34,345 nt of DNA from Oscillospiraceae bacterium (GTDB lineage Bacteria > Bacillota > Clostridia > Oscillospirales > CAG-272): the NCBI GenBank assembly GCA_015064795.1, contig SVRO01000005.1, positions 1 to 34,345 on the forward strand, given 5' to 3'. Every line of letters starts with the position of its first letter. The first letter of the stretch is position 1. A model generated the notes under the pieces. It was given only the letters and a program-made list of their open reading frames with translations. It ran no database searches and had not been told where the DNA came from. Both the position numbers and the translations under genes were made by a program. Positions 26,729 through 34,345 of the stretch are shown here, in pieces.

Positions 26729-27841
26729 TTAGCAGAAAACTTGGATAAGCTCAATGGCGATCCGAAGACCGTCCTTTAGGCTTTCCAGCTCGATCCACTC
26801 CTCGCGCGTGTGGCACAGGTCGCCGTTGTAAAGGCCAACTGCAACCGAGGGGATACCGATCGACATCGGGGCGTTGCAGTCGGTGGATGCCGATTCGCTG
26901 TGAAGCGGCTTCCCGATATATTTTTCAATGACTGAGCGGCAGGTGTTTGTCAACGCTTCAAGCGCGGCGGGGTCTACGTTTTTAGCGCAGGGTCTGTCGC
27001 CCACCAAGGTCACATTTACCTTTACTCGATCGTTTTGCGCCTCTCGGAAAATTGTTTCAAATTTTTCCTTCATATATTCCAAACAGTTGGCGTCGTCCGA
27101 GCGGTATTCGCAGAGCATTTTTGCGTTTTGTGCGATGGTGTTTACGCTGGTTCCTCCTTCAATGAGGCCTACGTTATAGGTCGTTTTGGTTCCCGCGGGC
27201 TTCGGCACCTCAATCTCATAGATGCGCGCAACGATATTCGCCAAGTTGGCGATCGCGTTTTCCTTGCCAAAGGAACAGAAGGAGTGACCGCCCTCGGTCA
27301 AGACCTCGACCTCGTAGCGATGCGAGCCGACGCAGGAGTCGTGCATCGTGTCGAGGTTACTGTCGAAGGAAATGAGACGGGCAATTCTTCCCGTATACTG
27401 CGCAAGGAGCGCGCGCGTTCCCTTCAGATTGCCAAGTCCTTCCTCGCAGGAGTTGCAAACGAAAAGAATACCGTTTTTGGGTGGGGTATGCGTTGCCTTT
27501 AAGTATTTGGCGGCCACCATCATTGCGGCAACGCAGGCTGTATCGTCGCCGATGCCGGGGCAAAAGGCTCGGCCGTCCTTTTCGTAGTAGGGCATAGGCT
27601 CGGTGTCGGGGAATACGGTGTCGGTGTGCGCCTCGAAGACCGTGATCTCGTTCGAGCCATCACAGTTCCATTCACAGACGACGTTTTTGGCTTCGTCGAT
27701 ATATACCTTGTCAAAGCCGAGCTTGTCAAGATACGCTTTGCAGTATGCCGCGCGCTTTTCCTCGTGGTGCGAGGGAGCGGGGATGGCGCAAAGCTCCTTT
27801 AAGAGCGCATATACTTCTTCGTTATAAGCTTCAAAATTCAT
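26729..27841 (-). CDS. M20 family metallopeptidase (dipeptidase/deacylase type)
   Basis: EAHTDTVFPD, GIGDDTACVAAMM, NSCEEGLGNLKG, STDCNAPMSIGIPSVAVGLY; RBS AGGAGAT before ATG at 27841. Confidence 0.88.
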   Translation of the reverse strand: MNFEAYNEEVYALLKELCAIPAPSHHEEKRAAYCKAYLDKLGFDKVYIDEAKNVVCEWNCDGSNEITVFEAHTDTVFPDTEPMPYYEKDGRAFCPGIGDDTACVAAMMVAAKYLKATHTPPKNGILFVCNSCEEGLGNLKGTRALLAQYTGRIARLISFDSNLDTMHDSCVGSHRYEVEVLTEGGHSFCSFGKENAIANLANIVARIYEIEVPKPAGTKTTYNVGLIEGGTSVNTIAQNAKMLCEYRSDDANCLEYMKEKFETIFREAQNDRVKVNVTLVGDRPCAKNVDPAALEALTNTCRSVIEKYIGKPLHSESASTDCNAPMSIGIPSVAVGLYNGDLCHTREEWIELESLKDGLRIAIELIQVFC

Positions 27842-27973
27842 GTTGGTGATCTCCTTTATAAAATGCTTCGCTTGCATTATATCACGTGTGTCACGAAAAG
27901 TCAACGATATTTTCTGTCCTTCAAGAAATAGGGTGAAATATAATAAGGAAGTTTTTCGGTATGGGTGAATTTT

Positions 27974-28954
27974 CTAAGAAAAGATTTGATCGGAGAGTAG
28001 GGAAACGAGGTCGAGTGCCTCAGATTCGGGGAGGGCTTTTTGCAACGCGTCGCGCATTGCCGCAAGGTCAACGGGGCGAGAGATCAGCGCGTGAGCCACC
28101 CGATCGGGAAGCGTCGTATCAAGCGCATCGGTGTAGAGCTTGAGATCGGCAATCACGCCGCCCGTCACCTGCATTTGCAATTCCACACTTCCAAAGGAGA
28201 GGCGACCGCTACAGGAGACATTGAAGGGGAGGGGGGAGCCGTAAAGATACGCCCGACTTCCAAAAAGCGCGGTAAACTCGGCGATGTTTTCGTCCTTGAT
28301 CTCGTCGAGTGGTTCGTGCGGCAGCCCGTATACCTCACGGAAGGCGGTGAGAAGATGCTCTTTCATGCGCGCGCAGGTGAGCGTTGGCGCAAGCTCCGTG
28401 AGGTTGACCACACGCGAGCGTACCGATTTTACGCCCTTGGCCTCCAGCTTTGCCTTGGGCGGCGTGAGGTAGCGCGTCATTTTTTCGGTGTCGGCCGCGA
28501 TCATCAGCGTGCCGTGGTGGTAGGAGTGTCCTTTGCTGTGATAAAAGGCGTTGCCTGAAAACTTTCGGCCGTCGGCCAGAACGTCGTTGCGTCCCGAACG
28601 TTCGGTCGCGATTCCTGCCAGCGCGCAGGCTCTTTGAATGACCGAGAGCTGCTTGTCCACGTCAAAATTTTCGGTGGCGCAAAGGAAGGTGAAGTTCAGG
28701 TTGCCAAGATCGTGAAAAACCGCGCCGCCGCCCGAAAGGCGCCGCGCAAGATGTCCGCCCTCGCTCTCCAAAAGCTCGGTGCGGCATTCCGCAAGGGCGT
28801 TTTGGTTCTTGCCGATCACAACGGTGTTTTGATTTTGCCACAAATAGAGAATAAAGGTCTCACCGTCCACCTCGTCGAATAAATATTTTTCGCGGGCAAG
28901 ATTGGCGTAGGGGTCAAAATCGTTACTTATATAAAAATGAAGTTTTTTTATCAC
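27974..28954 (-). CDS. lplA: Lipoate--protein ligase A (GTG start)
   Basis: LWQNQNTVVIGKNQNALAECR, RRLSGGGAVFHDLGNLNFTF, GRNDVLADGRKFSGNAFYH, HHGTLMI; GTG at 28954 after AAGGAGAAAAC. Confidence 0.95.
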   Translation of the reverse strand: MIKKLHFYISNDFDPYANLAREKYLFDEVDGETFILYLWQNQNTVVIGKNQNALAECRTELLESEGGHLARRLSGGGAVFHDLGNLNFTFLCATENFDVDKQLSVIQRACALAGIATERSGRNDVLADGRKFSGNAFYHSKGHSYHHGTLMIAADTEKMTRYLTPPKAKLEAKGVKSVRSRVVNLTELAPTLTCARMKEHLLTAFREVYGLPHEPLDEIKDENIAEFTALFGSRAYLYGSPLPFNVSCSGRLSFGSVELQMQVTGGVIADLKLYTDALDTTLPDRVAHALISRPVDLAAMRDALQKALPESEALDLVSLLSDQIFS

Positions 28955-28988
28955 GTTTTCTCCTTGCTTTCGGTAAAAATACAACAAT

Positions 28989-29017
28989 ATTTTAATATAT
29001 CTTGTGAAAAATGTCAA
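28989..29017 (-). promoter_or_regulatory. SigA-type promoter of lplA
   Basis: Minus strand TTGACA (29017-29012), 17-nt spacer, TAAAAT (28994-28989). Confidence 0.78.
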
Positions 29018-29046
29018 TAGACAATTTGAGAGATGCGTGATATAAT
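29018..29046 (+). promoter_or_regulatory. SigA-type promoter of the DeoR-family regulator
   Basis: TAGACA (29018-29023), 17-nt spacer, TATAAT (29041-29046). Confidence 0.75.
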
Positions 29047-29066
29047 AATGTTATAATATGTTATAA
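29047..29066 (+). promoter_or_regulatory. Putative operator copy 1: AATGTTATAATATGTTATAA
   Basis: 20-bp sequence identical to 29881-29900; near-dyad TTATAA-N4-TTATAA; directly downstream of a -10 box. Confidence 0.7.
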
Positions 29067-29093
29067 ACTTGAATGCTTAAAACGGGAGGTTTT

Positions 29094-29843
29094 ATGAATC
29101 GCATCAGACAGGATCGTATCAAAAAATATATTGAAAATCAAAACATCGTCACGATTAAGGAGCTTCGCGAGCTTTTTCCCGACGTTTCGCTTATGACGCT
29201 TCACCGCGATCTTACTGCGCTTGAGGAAATGGGGGTGCTGACCAAATTCCGCGGCGGCGCCCGCTCGGTGCATCAGCGCGACGAGGTCGAATTTGACATT
29301 CGAATGAAGGAAAATAATGCGGGCAAGCTTTCCATGGTCAAAAAGGCCATGAAGCTGATAAAGGCCCAAAGCTCGCTTTTTTTGGATGCGAGCACGTCCA
29401 ATCTTTTTTTGGCAAGCAAACTTCCCGATGTGGATCTCAACGTCACCACGATCAGCCCAAATATTGCGCTTGAGCTTTGCAAGCTCAAAAATCCCGTGGT
29501 CAATTTGTGCGGTGGCACCATGAATCGTCGAACGTTGTCGGTTTCGGGGGTGAACACGCTGGATCTTCTCGATCGGATCAATATTGATCTGGCGTTTATC
29601 GGCGTTTCGGGTTGTTCAGCCGAGGAAGGCTTTACCTGCGGCACCGAGGCCGATATGCTCATTAAAAGTCGCGTGATACGGAAGGCTCGCACGACTGTGG
29701 TGCTTTGCGGTGCAGATAAGCTGAAGCGTCTGATGCCGTATACCTTTGCTACCTTTTCCGATGTGGACTATATTATAAGCGACCAGCCCTTGCCTGAGGC
29801 CTTCGTTCAAAAATGCCAAGAAAACGGGGTGAAAATCCTGTAA
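29094..29843 (+). CDS. DeoR/GlpR family transcriptional regulator
   Basis: N-terminal HTH IRQDRIKKYIENQNIVTIKELRELFPDVSLMTLHRDLTALEEMGVLTKFRGGA; DeoRC domain with VNLCGGTMNRRTLSVSG and ADLAF-like IDLAFIGVSG. Confidence 0.94.
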   Translation: MNRIRQDRIKKYIENQNIVTIKELRELFPDVSLMTLHRDLTALEEMGVLTKFRGGARSVHQRDEVEFDIRMKENNAGKLSMVKKAMKLIKAQSSLFLDASTSNLFLASKLPDVDLNVTTISPNIALELCKLKNPVVNLCGGTMNRRTLSVSGVNTLDLLDRINIDLAFIGVSGCSAEEGFTCGTEADMLIKSRVIRKARTTVVLCGADKLKRLMPYTFATFSDVDYIISDQPLPEAFVQKCQENGVKIL

Positions 29844-29872
29844 AATTGATTGTAGATTTTTCGGAAAAGTAA

Positions 29873-29901
29873 TTGACACAAATGTTATAATATGTTATAA
29901 T
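29873..29901 (+). promoter_or_regulatory. Consensus SigA promoter of the E2-E3-E1 operon
   Basis: TTGACA (29873-29878), 17-nt spacer, TATAAT (29896-29901). Confidence 0.85.
29881..29900 (+). promoter_or_regulatory. Putative operator copy 2: AATGTTATAATATGTTATAA
   Basis: Exact 20-bp match to 29047-29066; overlaps spacer and -10 of the promoter. Confidence 0.7.
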
Positions 29902-29933
29902 AAACTGATATCATATTTTAAGGAGGATTTGTT

Positions 29934-31199
29934 TTGGCAAATGCTGTAATCATGCCCAAGGCCGGTATCACGGTAGAAAGCTGTATCATCGGTAATTGGG
30001 AGAAAAAAGTTGGAGATGCGGTAAAGGTAGGAGATATTCTCTTTACATACGAAACCGACAAGGCAAGTTTCGAATGTGAATCTACCGCAGAGGGTACCTT
30101 GCTTGAGATCTTCTATAACGAAGGTGACGAGGTTCCTTGTCTTGTAAACGTTTGTGCGGTTGGAAATCCCGGCGAGGATTGCTCCGCCCTTCGTCCCGAA
30201 TCTGCTGCTCCCGCGGCAGCTGAGGAAAAGCCTGCCGAGGCACCTGCTGCCGAGGAGAAGAAGGCAGAGGTTGCCGCTCCTGTGGCTACCACGGCCGTAG
30301 ATGGCGCAAAGACTGCGATCTCCCCCAGAGCCAAGAAGCTCGCAGAGCGTGCAGGCGTTGACGCCGCACTTGCTACCCCCACGGGCCCGAACGGCCGAAT
30401 CATCGAGCGCGACGTGAGAACGCTGATGGACAACCCCGTAGTTGCTGCGGCAAAGGTTGAGGCACCTGTAGCGGCACCCGCCGTCAATGCCGTCGTCGAC
30501 GAGGCCGAGTACACCGACGTGAAGTTCAGCGGTATCCGCCGTGCGATCAGCAAGTCGATGCACACCTCGCTGTCCACCATGGCACAGCTTACGCACACCA
30601 CCTCCTTCGACGCTACCACCATTCTTGCTTATCGCAAGATGCTTAAGGCGGCCGAGGGTGAGTATGCGGGCATCACGCTTGGCGACATCATTCTTTATGC
30701 CGTTTCGAGAACGCTTCTCAATCACCCCGACCTCAACGCGCATATGCTTGACGACAACAACATCCGTCTGTTTAAGCATGTCAACCTCGGCGTTGCCGTT
30801 GACACGCCCAGAGGACTTATGGTTCCCACCATTTTCCACGCAGACGAGATGAGCCTTCTTGAGATCTCGAAGGCCGTGAAGTCGCTTGCCGCACAGTGCC
30901 GCGAGGGCAACATCAGCCCCGATAAGCTTACGGGCGGAACCTTCACGGTTTCCAACCTCGGCAACATGGGTGTTGAGTCCTTCACGCCCGTTATCAACCC
31001 GCCTCAGACGGGTATCCTTGGTGTTTGCTGCACTACGGAGCGCGTAAGAAAGGCTGCCGACGGCTCGCTTCAGGTCTACTCCGCAATGGGTCTCAGCCTC
31101 ACTTACGACCACCGCGCCGTAGACGGCTCGCCCGCAGCTCGCTTCCAGAAGGAGCTTGCTCATAATCTTGAAAACTTTACGGCACTTCTTGCTAAATAA
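29934..31199 (+). CDS. 2-oxoacid dehydrogenase E2 component (dihydrolipoamide acyltransferase), TTG start
   Basis: Lipoyl domain ETDKASFECESTAEGTLLEIFYNEGD, peripheral-subunit-binding segment ISPRAKKLAERAGVDAALATPTGPNGRIIERDV, catalytic LTYDHRAVDGSPAARF; AGGAGG then TTG. Confidence 0.95.
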   Translation: MANAVIMPKAGITVESCIIGNWEKKVGDAVKVGDILFTYETDKASFECESTAEGTLLEIFYNEGDEVPCLVNVCAVGNPGEDCSALRPESAAPAAAEEKPAEAPAAEEKKAEVAAPVATTAVDGAKTAISPRAKKLAERAGVDAALATPTGPNGRIIERDVRTLMDNPVVAAAKVEAPVAAPAVNAVVDEAEYTDVKFSGIRRAISKSMHTSLSTMAQLTHTTSFDATTILAYRKMLKAAEGEYAGITLGDIILYAVSRTLLNHPDLNAHMLDDNNIRLFKHVNLGVAVDTPRGLMVPTIFHADEMSLLEISKAVKSLAAQCREGNISPDKLTGGTFTVSNLGNMGVESFTPVINPPQTGILGVCCTTERVRKAADGSLQVYSAMGLSLTYDHRAVDGSPAARFQKELAHNLENFTALLAK

Positions 31200-31211
31200 G
31201 GAGATCATACT

Positions 31212-32579
31212 ATGGAAATTTTTGATTTGTTGGTTGTGGGCGGCGGTCCCGGCGGATATCTTTGCGCCGAGCGTGCGGCTCAGGGCGGCATGAAGGTTGC
31301 CGTATTCGAGAAGAAGGCACTTGGAGGCACCTGCCTGAATGAAGGTTGTATTCCCACCAAGACCCTCCTTAATTCCTCGAAGATGTACAGACATGCCAAG
31401 GAGAGCGAGGCGTACGGCGTTACGGCTACGGGCGTTACCTACGATCACGCTAAGGTCGTTGAGAGAAAGAACGGCGTGGTTAAGACCCTCGTTGCAGGCG
31501 TTGGCGCTACCATGAAGGGCAATAAGGTTACGGTCGTTACGGCAAATGCCGTGATCAAGGGCCGCACCGAGAACGGCTTTGCCGTTGAGGCAGATGGCGT
31601 GGTGTACGAGGGTAAGCGTCTTACCATCGCATCGGGCTCCGAGACCGTGGTTCCTCCCGTTCCCGGCCTTAAGGAAGGCCTTGCAAGCGGATTCGTACTT
31701 ACCAACCGCGAGGTTCTTGATGAAAAGACTCTCCCGAAGAGCATCGTTGTCATTGGCGGTGGTGTTATCGGTCTTGAGATGGCTTACTATTTCGCAAGCG
31801 TTGGCGTTGCCGTCACCGTAATCGAGATGATGCCCAAGATCGCCGGCGCAACCGATCCCGAGATCTGTAAGGTCCTTACCGACGCTTTCGTAAAGCGCGG
31901 TATGGTATTCAAGCTTTCTTGTAAGGTGCTTGAGGTTAAGGCAAATAGTGTTATTTATGAAGAAAACGGCGAGAAGAAGGAGATCGCTTGCGATAAGGTT
32001 CTTCTTTCCGCAGGACGTAAGCCCTCCACGGCGGGCATCGGTATCGAGACGCTTCAGCTCGATATGGACAGAGCGGCGATCAAGACCGACCGTCACCTTT
32101 GCACCAATGTCTCGGGCGTTTACGCCGTTGGTGACTGCAACGGTAAGCTTATGCTTGCTCACACCGCATACCGTGAGGCAGAGGTTGCCGTAAACCATAT
32201 GCTTGGTAAGGCAGACGAGATGCGCTACGACGTGATTCCTTCGGTTATCTACACCGATCCCGAGGTGGCAAGCGTTGGTTACAGCAAGGAAGCCGCCGAG
32301 GAGAAGGGCATGAAGGTCAAGGAGATCAAGCTGCCCATGTCCTACGCAGGCCGTTATCTCGCTGAGACCGACGGCGGCAAGGGCTTCATCAAGCTTGTGG
32401 TTGACACCGATAAGAACCGTCTTGTAGGTTGCCACATGGTAGGCTCCTATGCTTCCGAGATCATTATGACCGCTACGATGATGATCGACACCGAGCTGAC
32501 ACCCAACCGTCTCAAGAAGCTCGTGTTCCCGCATCCCACGGTTGCCGAGATCATTCGCGAGGCTATTTTCCACATATAA
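31212..32579 (+). CDS. lpdA: Dihydrolipoyl dehydrogenase (E3)
   Basis: LLVVGGGPGGYLCAERAAQGGMKVAVFEKKALGGTCLNEGCIPTKTLL; redox CxxxxC; VYAVGDCNGKLMLAHTAYRE; C-terminal FPHPTVAEI. Confidence 0.96.
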   Translation: MEIFDLLVVGGGPGGYLCAERAAQGGMKVAVFEKKALGGTCLNEGCIPTKTLLNSSKMYRHAKESEAYGVTATGVTYDHAKVVERKNGVVKTLVAGVGATMKGNKVTVVTANAVIKGRTENGFAVEADGVVYEGKRLTIASGSETVVPPVPGLKEGLASGFVLTNREVLDEKTLPKSIVVIGGGVIGLEMAYYFASVGVAVTVIEMMPKIAGATDPEICKVLTDAFVKRGMVFKLSCKVLEVKANSVIYEENGEKKEIACDKVLLSAGRKPSTAGIGIETLQLDMDRAAIKTDRHLCTNVSGVYAVGDCNGKLMLAHTAYREAEVAVNHMLGKADEMRYDVIPSVIYTDPEVASVGYSKEAAEEKGMKVKEIKLPMSYAGRYLAETDGGKGFIKLVVDTDKNRLVGCHMVGSYASEIIMTATMMIDTELTPNRLKKLVFPHPTVAEIIREAIFHI

Positions 32580-32618
32580 GAAAATAAATTCACATAAATT
32601 CATAAAGGAGAAAGAAAA

Positions 32619-34345
32619 ATGCCAAAGAATTTATTCGTTGATCCCAAAGACACATTGGCAGCCGGTAAGATTACCTTTAAGAGCATTCCGGTAAACGCCT
32701 ACAAGAAGACCATCAAGGAGGAGAGAAGCCGCTACAGCGACGAGGATCTCGTCCGTATCTATCGCGACATTACCGTTCTTCGTGAGTTCGAGTCGATGCT
32801 TAACCAGATCAAGACCCAGGGACTCTACAACGGTATCGAGACCACCTACCCCGGCCCCGCTCACCTTTCCATCGGACAGGAGGCAGCAGCCGTAGGTCAG
32901 GCATACCTTCTTGACCAGAACGACTTCTCGTTCGGTTCGCACCGTAGCCATTCCGAGATTTTGGCAAAGGCTCTCTCTTGTATCCATAAGCTGAGCGAGC
33001 AGGAGCTCATGACCATCATGGAGGGATTCCTTGGCGGTTCCGCTCTTCGCGCAACCGAAAAGCTCGGCCCGGTAAGCGACGTTAAGGAGCTTGCTATTCG
33101 TTTCATTCTTTACGGAACGCTGTCCGAGATCTTCGCTCGTGACACGGGCTTCCACAAGGGTATGGGTGGCTCGATGCACGCATTCTTCCTGCCCTTCGGT
33201 ATCTACCCCAACAACGCAATCGTTGGTGGTTCGGCTGCTATCGCAACCGGTGCCGCACTCTTCAAGAAGATCAACGGCAAGCAGGGTATCGTCGTTTGCA
33301 ACTCGGGTGACGGCTCGATGGCTCGCGGACCCGTTTGGGAGGCAATGAACTTTGCCGCTATGGATCAGTTCAACACCCTTTGGGAGAACCACAAGGGCGG
33401 TATGCCGATCCTTTACAACGTATTTAACAACTCCTACGGTATGGGCGACCAGACCCGCGGCGAGACCATGGGCTACGATATGCTTGCCCGTATCGGCTCG
33501 GGTGTCAGCCCCACACAGTTCCATGCAGAGCGTATCAACGGCTTCAATCCTCTCGCCGTTATCGACGCTATGGAAAGAAAGCTCAAGATCCTTCGCAAGG
33601 GCGAGGGCCCCGTTCTTCTTGATACGCTTACCTACCGTTACTCCGGTCACTCCACCTCTGACCAGAACGCGTACCGTACCAAGGAAGAGATCGATGCATG
33701 GCGCGAGATCGACCCGATCATCACCTACCGCAAGGGCCTGGTTGATGCAGGCGTTGTCGGTGATGCGAAGCTCGATGATATTCTTGCCGAGACCGCAGAG
33801 CGCATGACGCTCATCTGCAAGGCTGCTTCGGATCCTCAGATCAGCCCCTACGTTGATTTCCGCAAGGATCCCGCCGTTGTTGAGCGCCTGATGTTCTCCA
33901 ACCAGAAGATCGAGAAGCTTGATGACCGTGAGCCCGAGGTGAATATGCCTCTTGCTGAGGTTCCCGCATATAAGAAGCTCAAGGAGAAGGAGCGCTCTCC
34001 GATCGTTGACGGAAAGCCCGTTTCCAAGATGAAGCTCTTCAACCTTCGTGACGCTCTGTCCGAGGTTATCTACGACAGATTCTACGAGGATCCCACGCTC
34101 ATCGCTTACGGTGAGGACTGCCGTGACTGGGGCGGTGCATTCGCCGTTTACCGCGGTATGATGGATGCGTTCCCGCACAGCCGTCTGTTCAACTCTCCCA
34201 TCGCCGAGGCTGCTATCGTTGGTACGGCCGTTGGTTACGCCGTTTCGGGCGGTCGCGCACTCGTTGAGCTGATGTACGCTGACTTTATCGGCTGCGCAGG
34301 CGACGAGATCTTCAACCAGATGTCCAAGTGGCAGGCAATGAGTGC
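32619..34345 (+). CDS. 2-oxoacid dehydrogenase E1 component, fused alpha/beta (3' end outside window)
   Basis: Open frame from ATG at 32619 (RBS AAGGAGAAAG) to window end: MPKNLFVDPKDTLAAGKITFKSIP...YPGPAHLSIGQEAAAVGQ...GSMHAFF...VVCNSGDGSMARGPVWEAMNFA...NNSYGMGDQTRGE (alpha-type ThDP motif), then MKLFNLRDALSEVIYDRFYEDPTLIAYGEDCRDWGGAFAVYRGM...FNSPIAEAAIVGTAVGYAVSGGRALVELMYADFI (beta-type) in the same frame. Confidence 0.92.
   Translation, partial: MPKNLFVDPKDTLAAGKITFKSIPVNAYKKTIKEERSRYSDEDLVRIYRDITVLREFESMLNQIKTQGLYNGIETTYPGPAHLSIGQEAAAVGQAYLLDQNDFSFGSHRSHSEILAKALSCIHKLSEQELMTIMEGFLGGSALRATEKLGPVSDVKELAIRFILYGTLSEIFARDTGFHKGMGGSMHAFFLPFGIYPNNAIVGGSAAIATGAALFKKINGKQGIVVCNSGDGSMARGPVWEAMNFAAMDQFNTLWENHKGGMPILYNVFNNSYGMGDQTRGETMGYDMLARIGSGVSPTQFHAERINGFNPLAVIDAMERKLKILRKGEGPVLLDTLTYRYSGHSTSDQNAYRTKEEIDAWREIDPIITYRKGLVDAGVVGDAKLDDILAETAERMTLICKAASDPQISPYVDFRKDPAVVERLMFSNQKIEKLDDREPEVNMPLAEVPAYKKLKEKERSPIVDGKPVSKMKLFNLRDALSEVIYDRFYEDPTLIAYGEDCRDWGGAFAVYRGMMDAFPHSRLFNSPIAEAAIVGTAVGYAVSGGRALVELMYADFIGCAGDEIFNQMSKWQAMS

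Noticed and set aside
29895-32603. 902-aa minus-strand ORF antisense to E2 and E3
   Set aside because: Spans two confident + genes and their intergenic gap, with no recognisable domain. It stays open because the sense codon choice avoids TTA/CTA/TCA, which would read as stops on the other strand.
32631-34178. 515-aa minus-strand ORF
   Set aside because: Antisense shadow of the E1 gene, which has clear ThDP-enzyme motifs; no RBS or domain on the minus strand.
1-34345. CRISPR array, prophage, integrase/transposase, toxin-antitoxin or defence island
   Set aside because: No spaced direct-repeat array and no translated ORF with such motifs was recognised; nearly all sequence is explained by housekeeping or metabolic genes.

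Overview
This 34.3 kb window looks like a chromosomal segment of an anaerobic, probably spore-forming Clostridia-type Firmicute. The evidence is the SigK-type sigma factor, HprK, the ribosomal L10 leader and the DUF1385 and DUF368 proteins. Most of it is housekeeping or metabolic: rplJ/rplL with an L10 leader, hprK, a parvulin-like lipoprotein, tRNA-Leu(UAG), asd, a PHP / FkbM / amidohydrolase cluster, a HIT protein, aspartokinase, DUF1385, a divergent type IIA topoisomerase B subunit, YbaK, and a murD operon with three consecutive M42 aminopeptidases and a methionine-gamma-lyase-like protein. It continues with a two-domain lipoprotein, a cysteine desulfurase, ferritin, DUF368, a Gfo/Idh oxidoreductase, prmC, sigK and an M20 peptidase. 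The most interesting part is the right end: lplA diverges from a DeoR-family regulator, which is followed by a 2-oxoacid dehydrogenase operon (E2, E3 and an apparently fused E1 alpha/beta that runs off the window). An identical 20-bp element, AATGTTATAATATGTTATAA, sits in the promoters of both the regulator and the E2-E3-E1 operon, and the lplA and regulator promoters are back-to-back with abutting -35 boxes. A second structural curiosity is a ~270-bp multi-hairpin intergenic element at about 11.29-11.56 kb. No CRISPR array, prophage, transposase or recognisable defence system was seen. All calls come from reading the sequence and provided translations; no database search was run.
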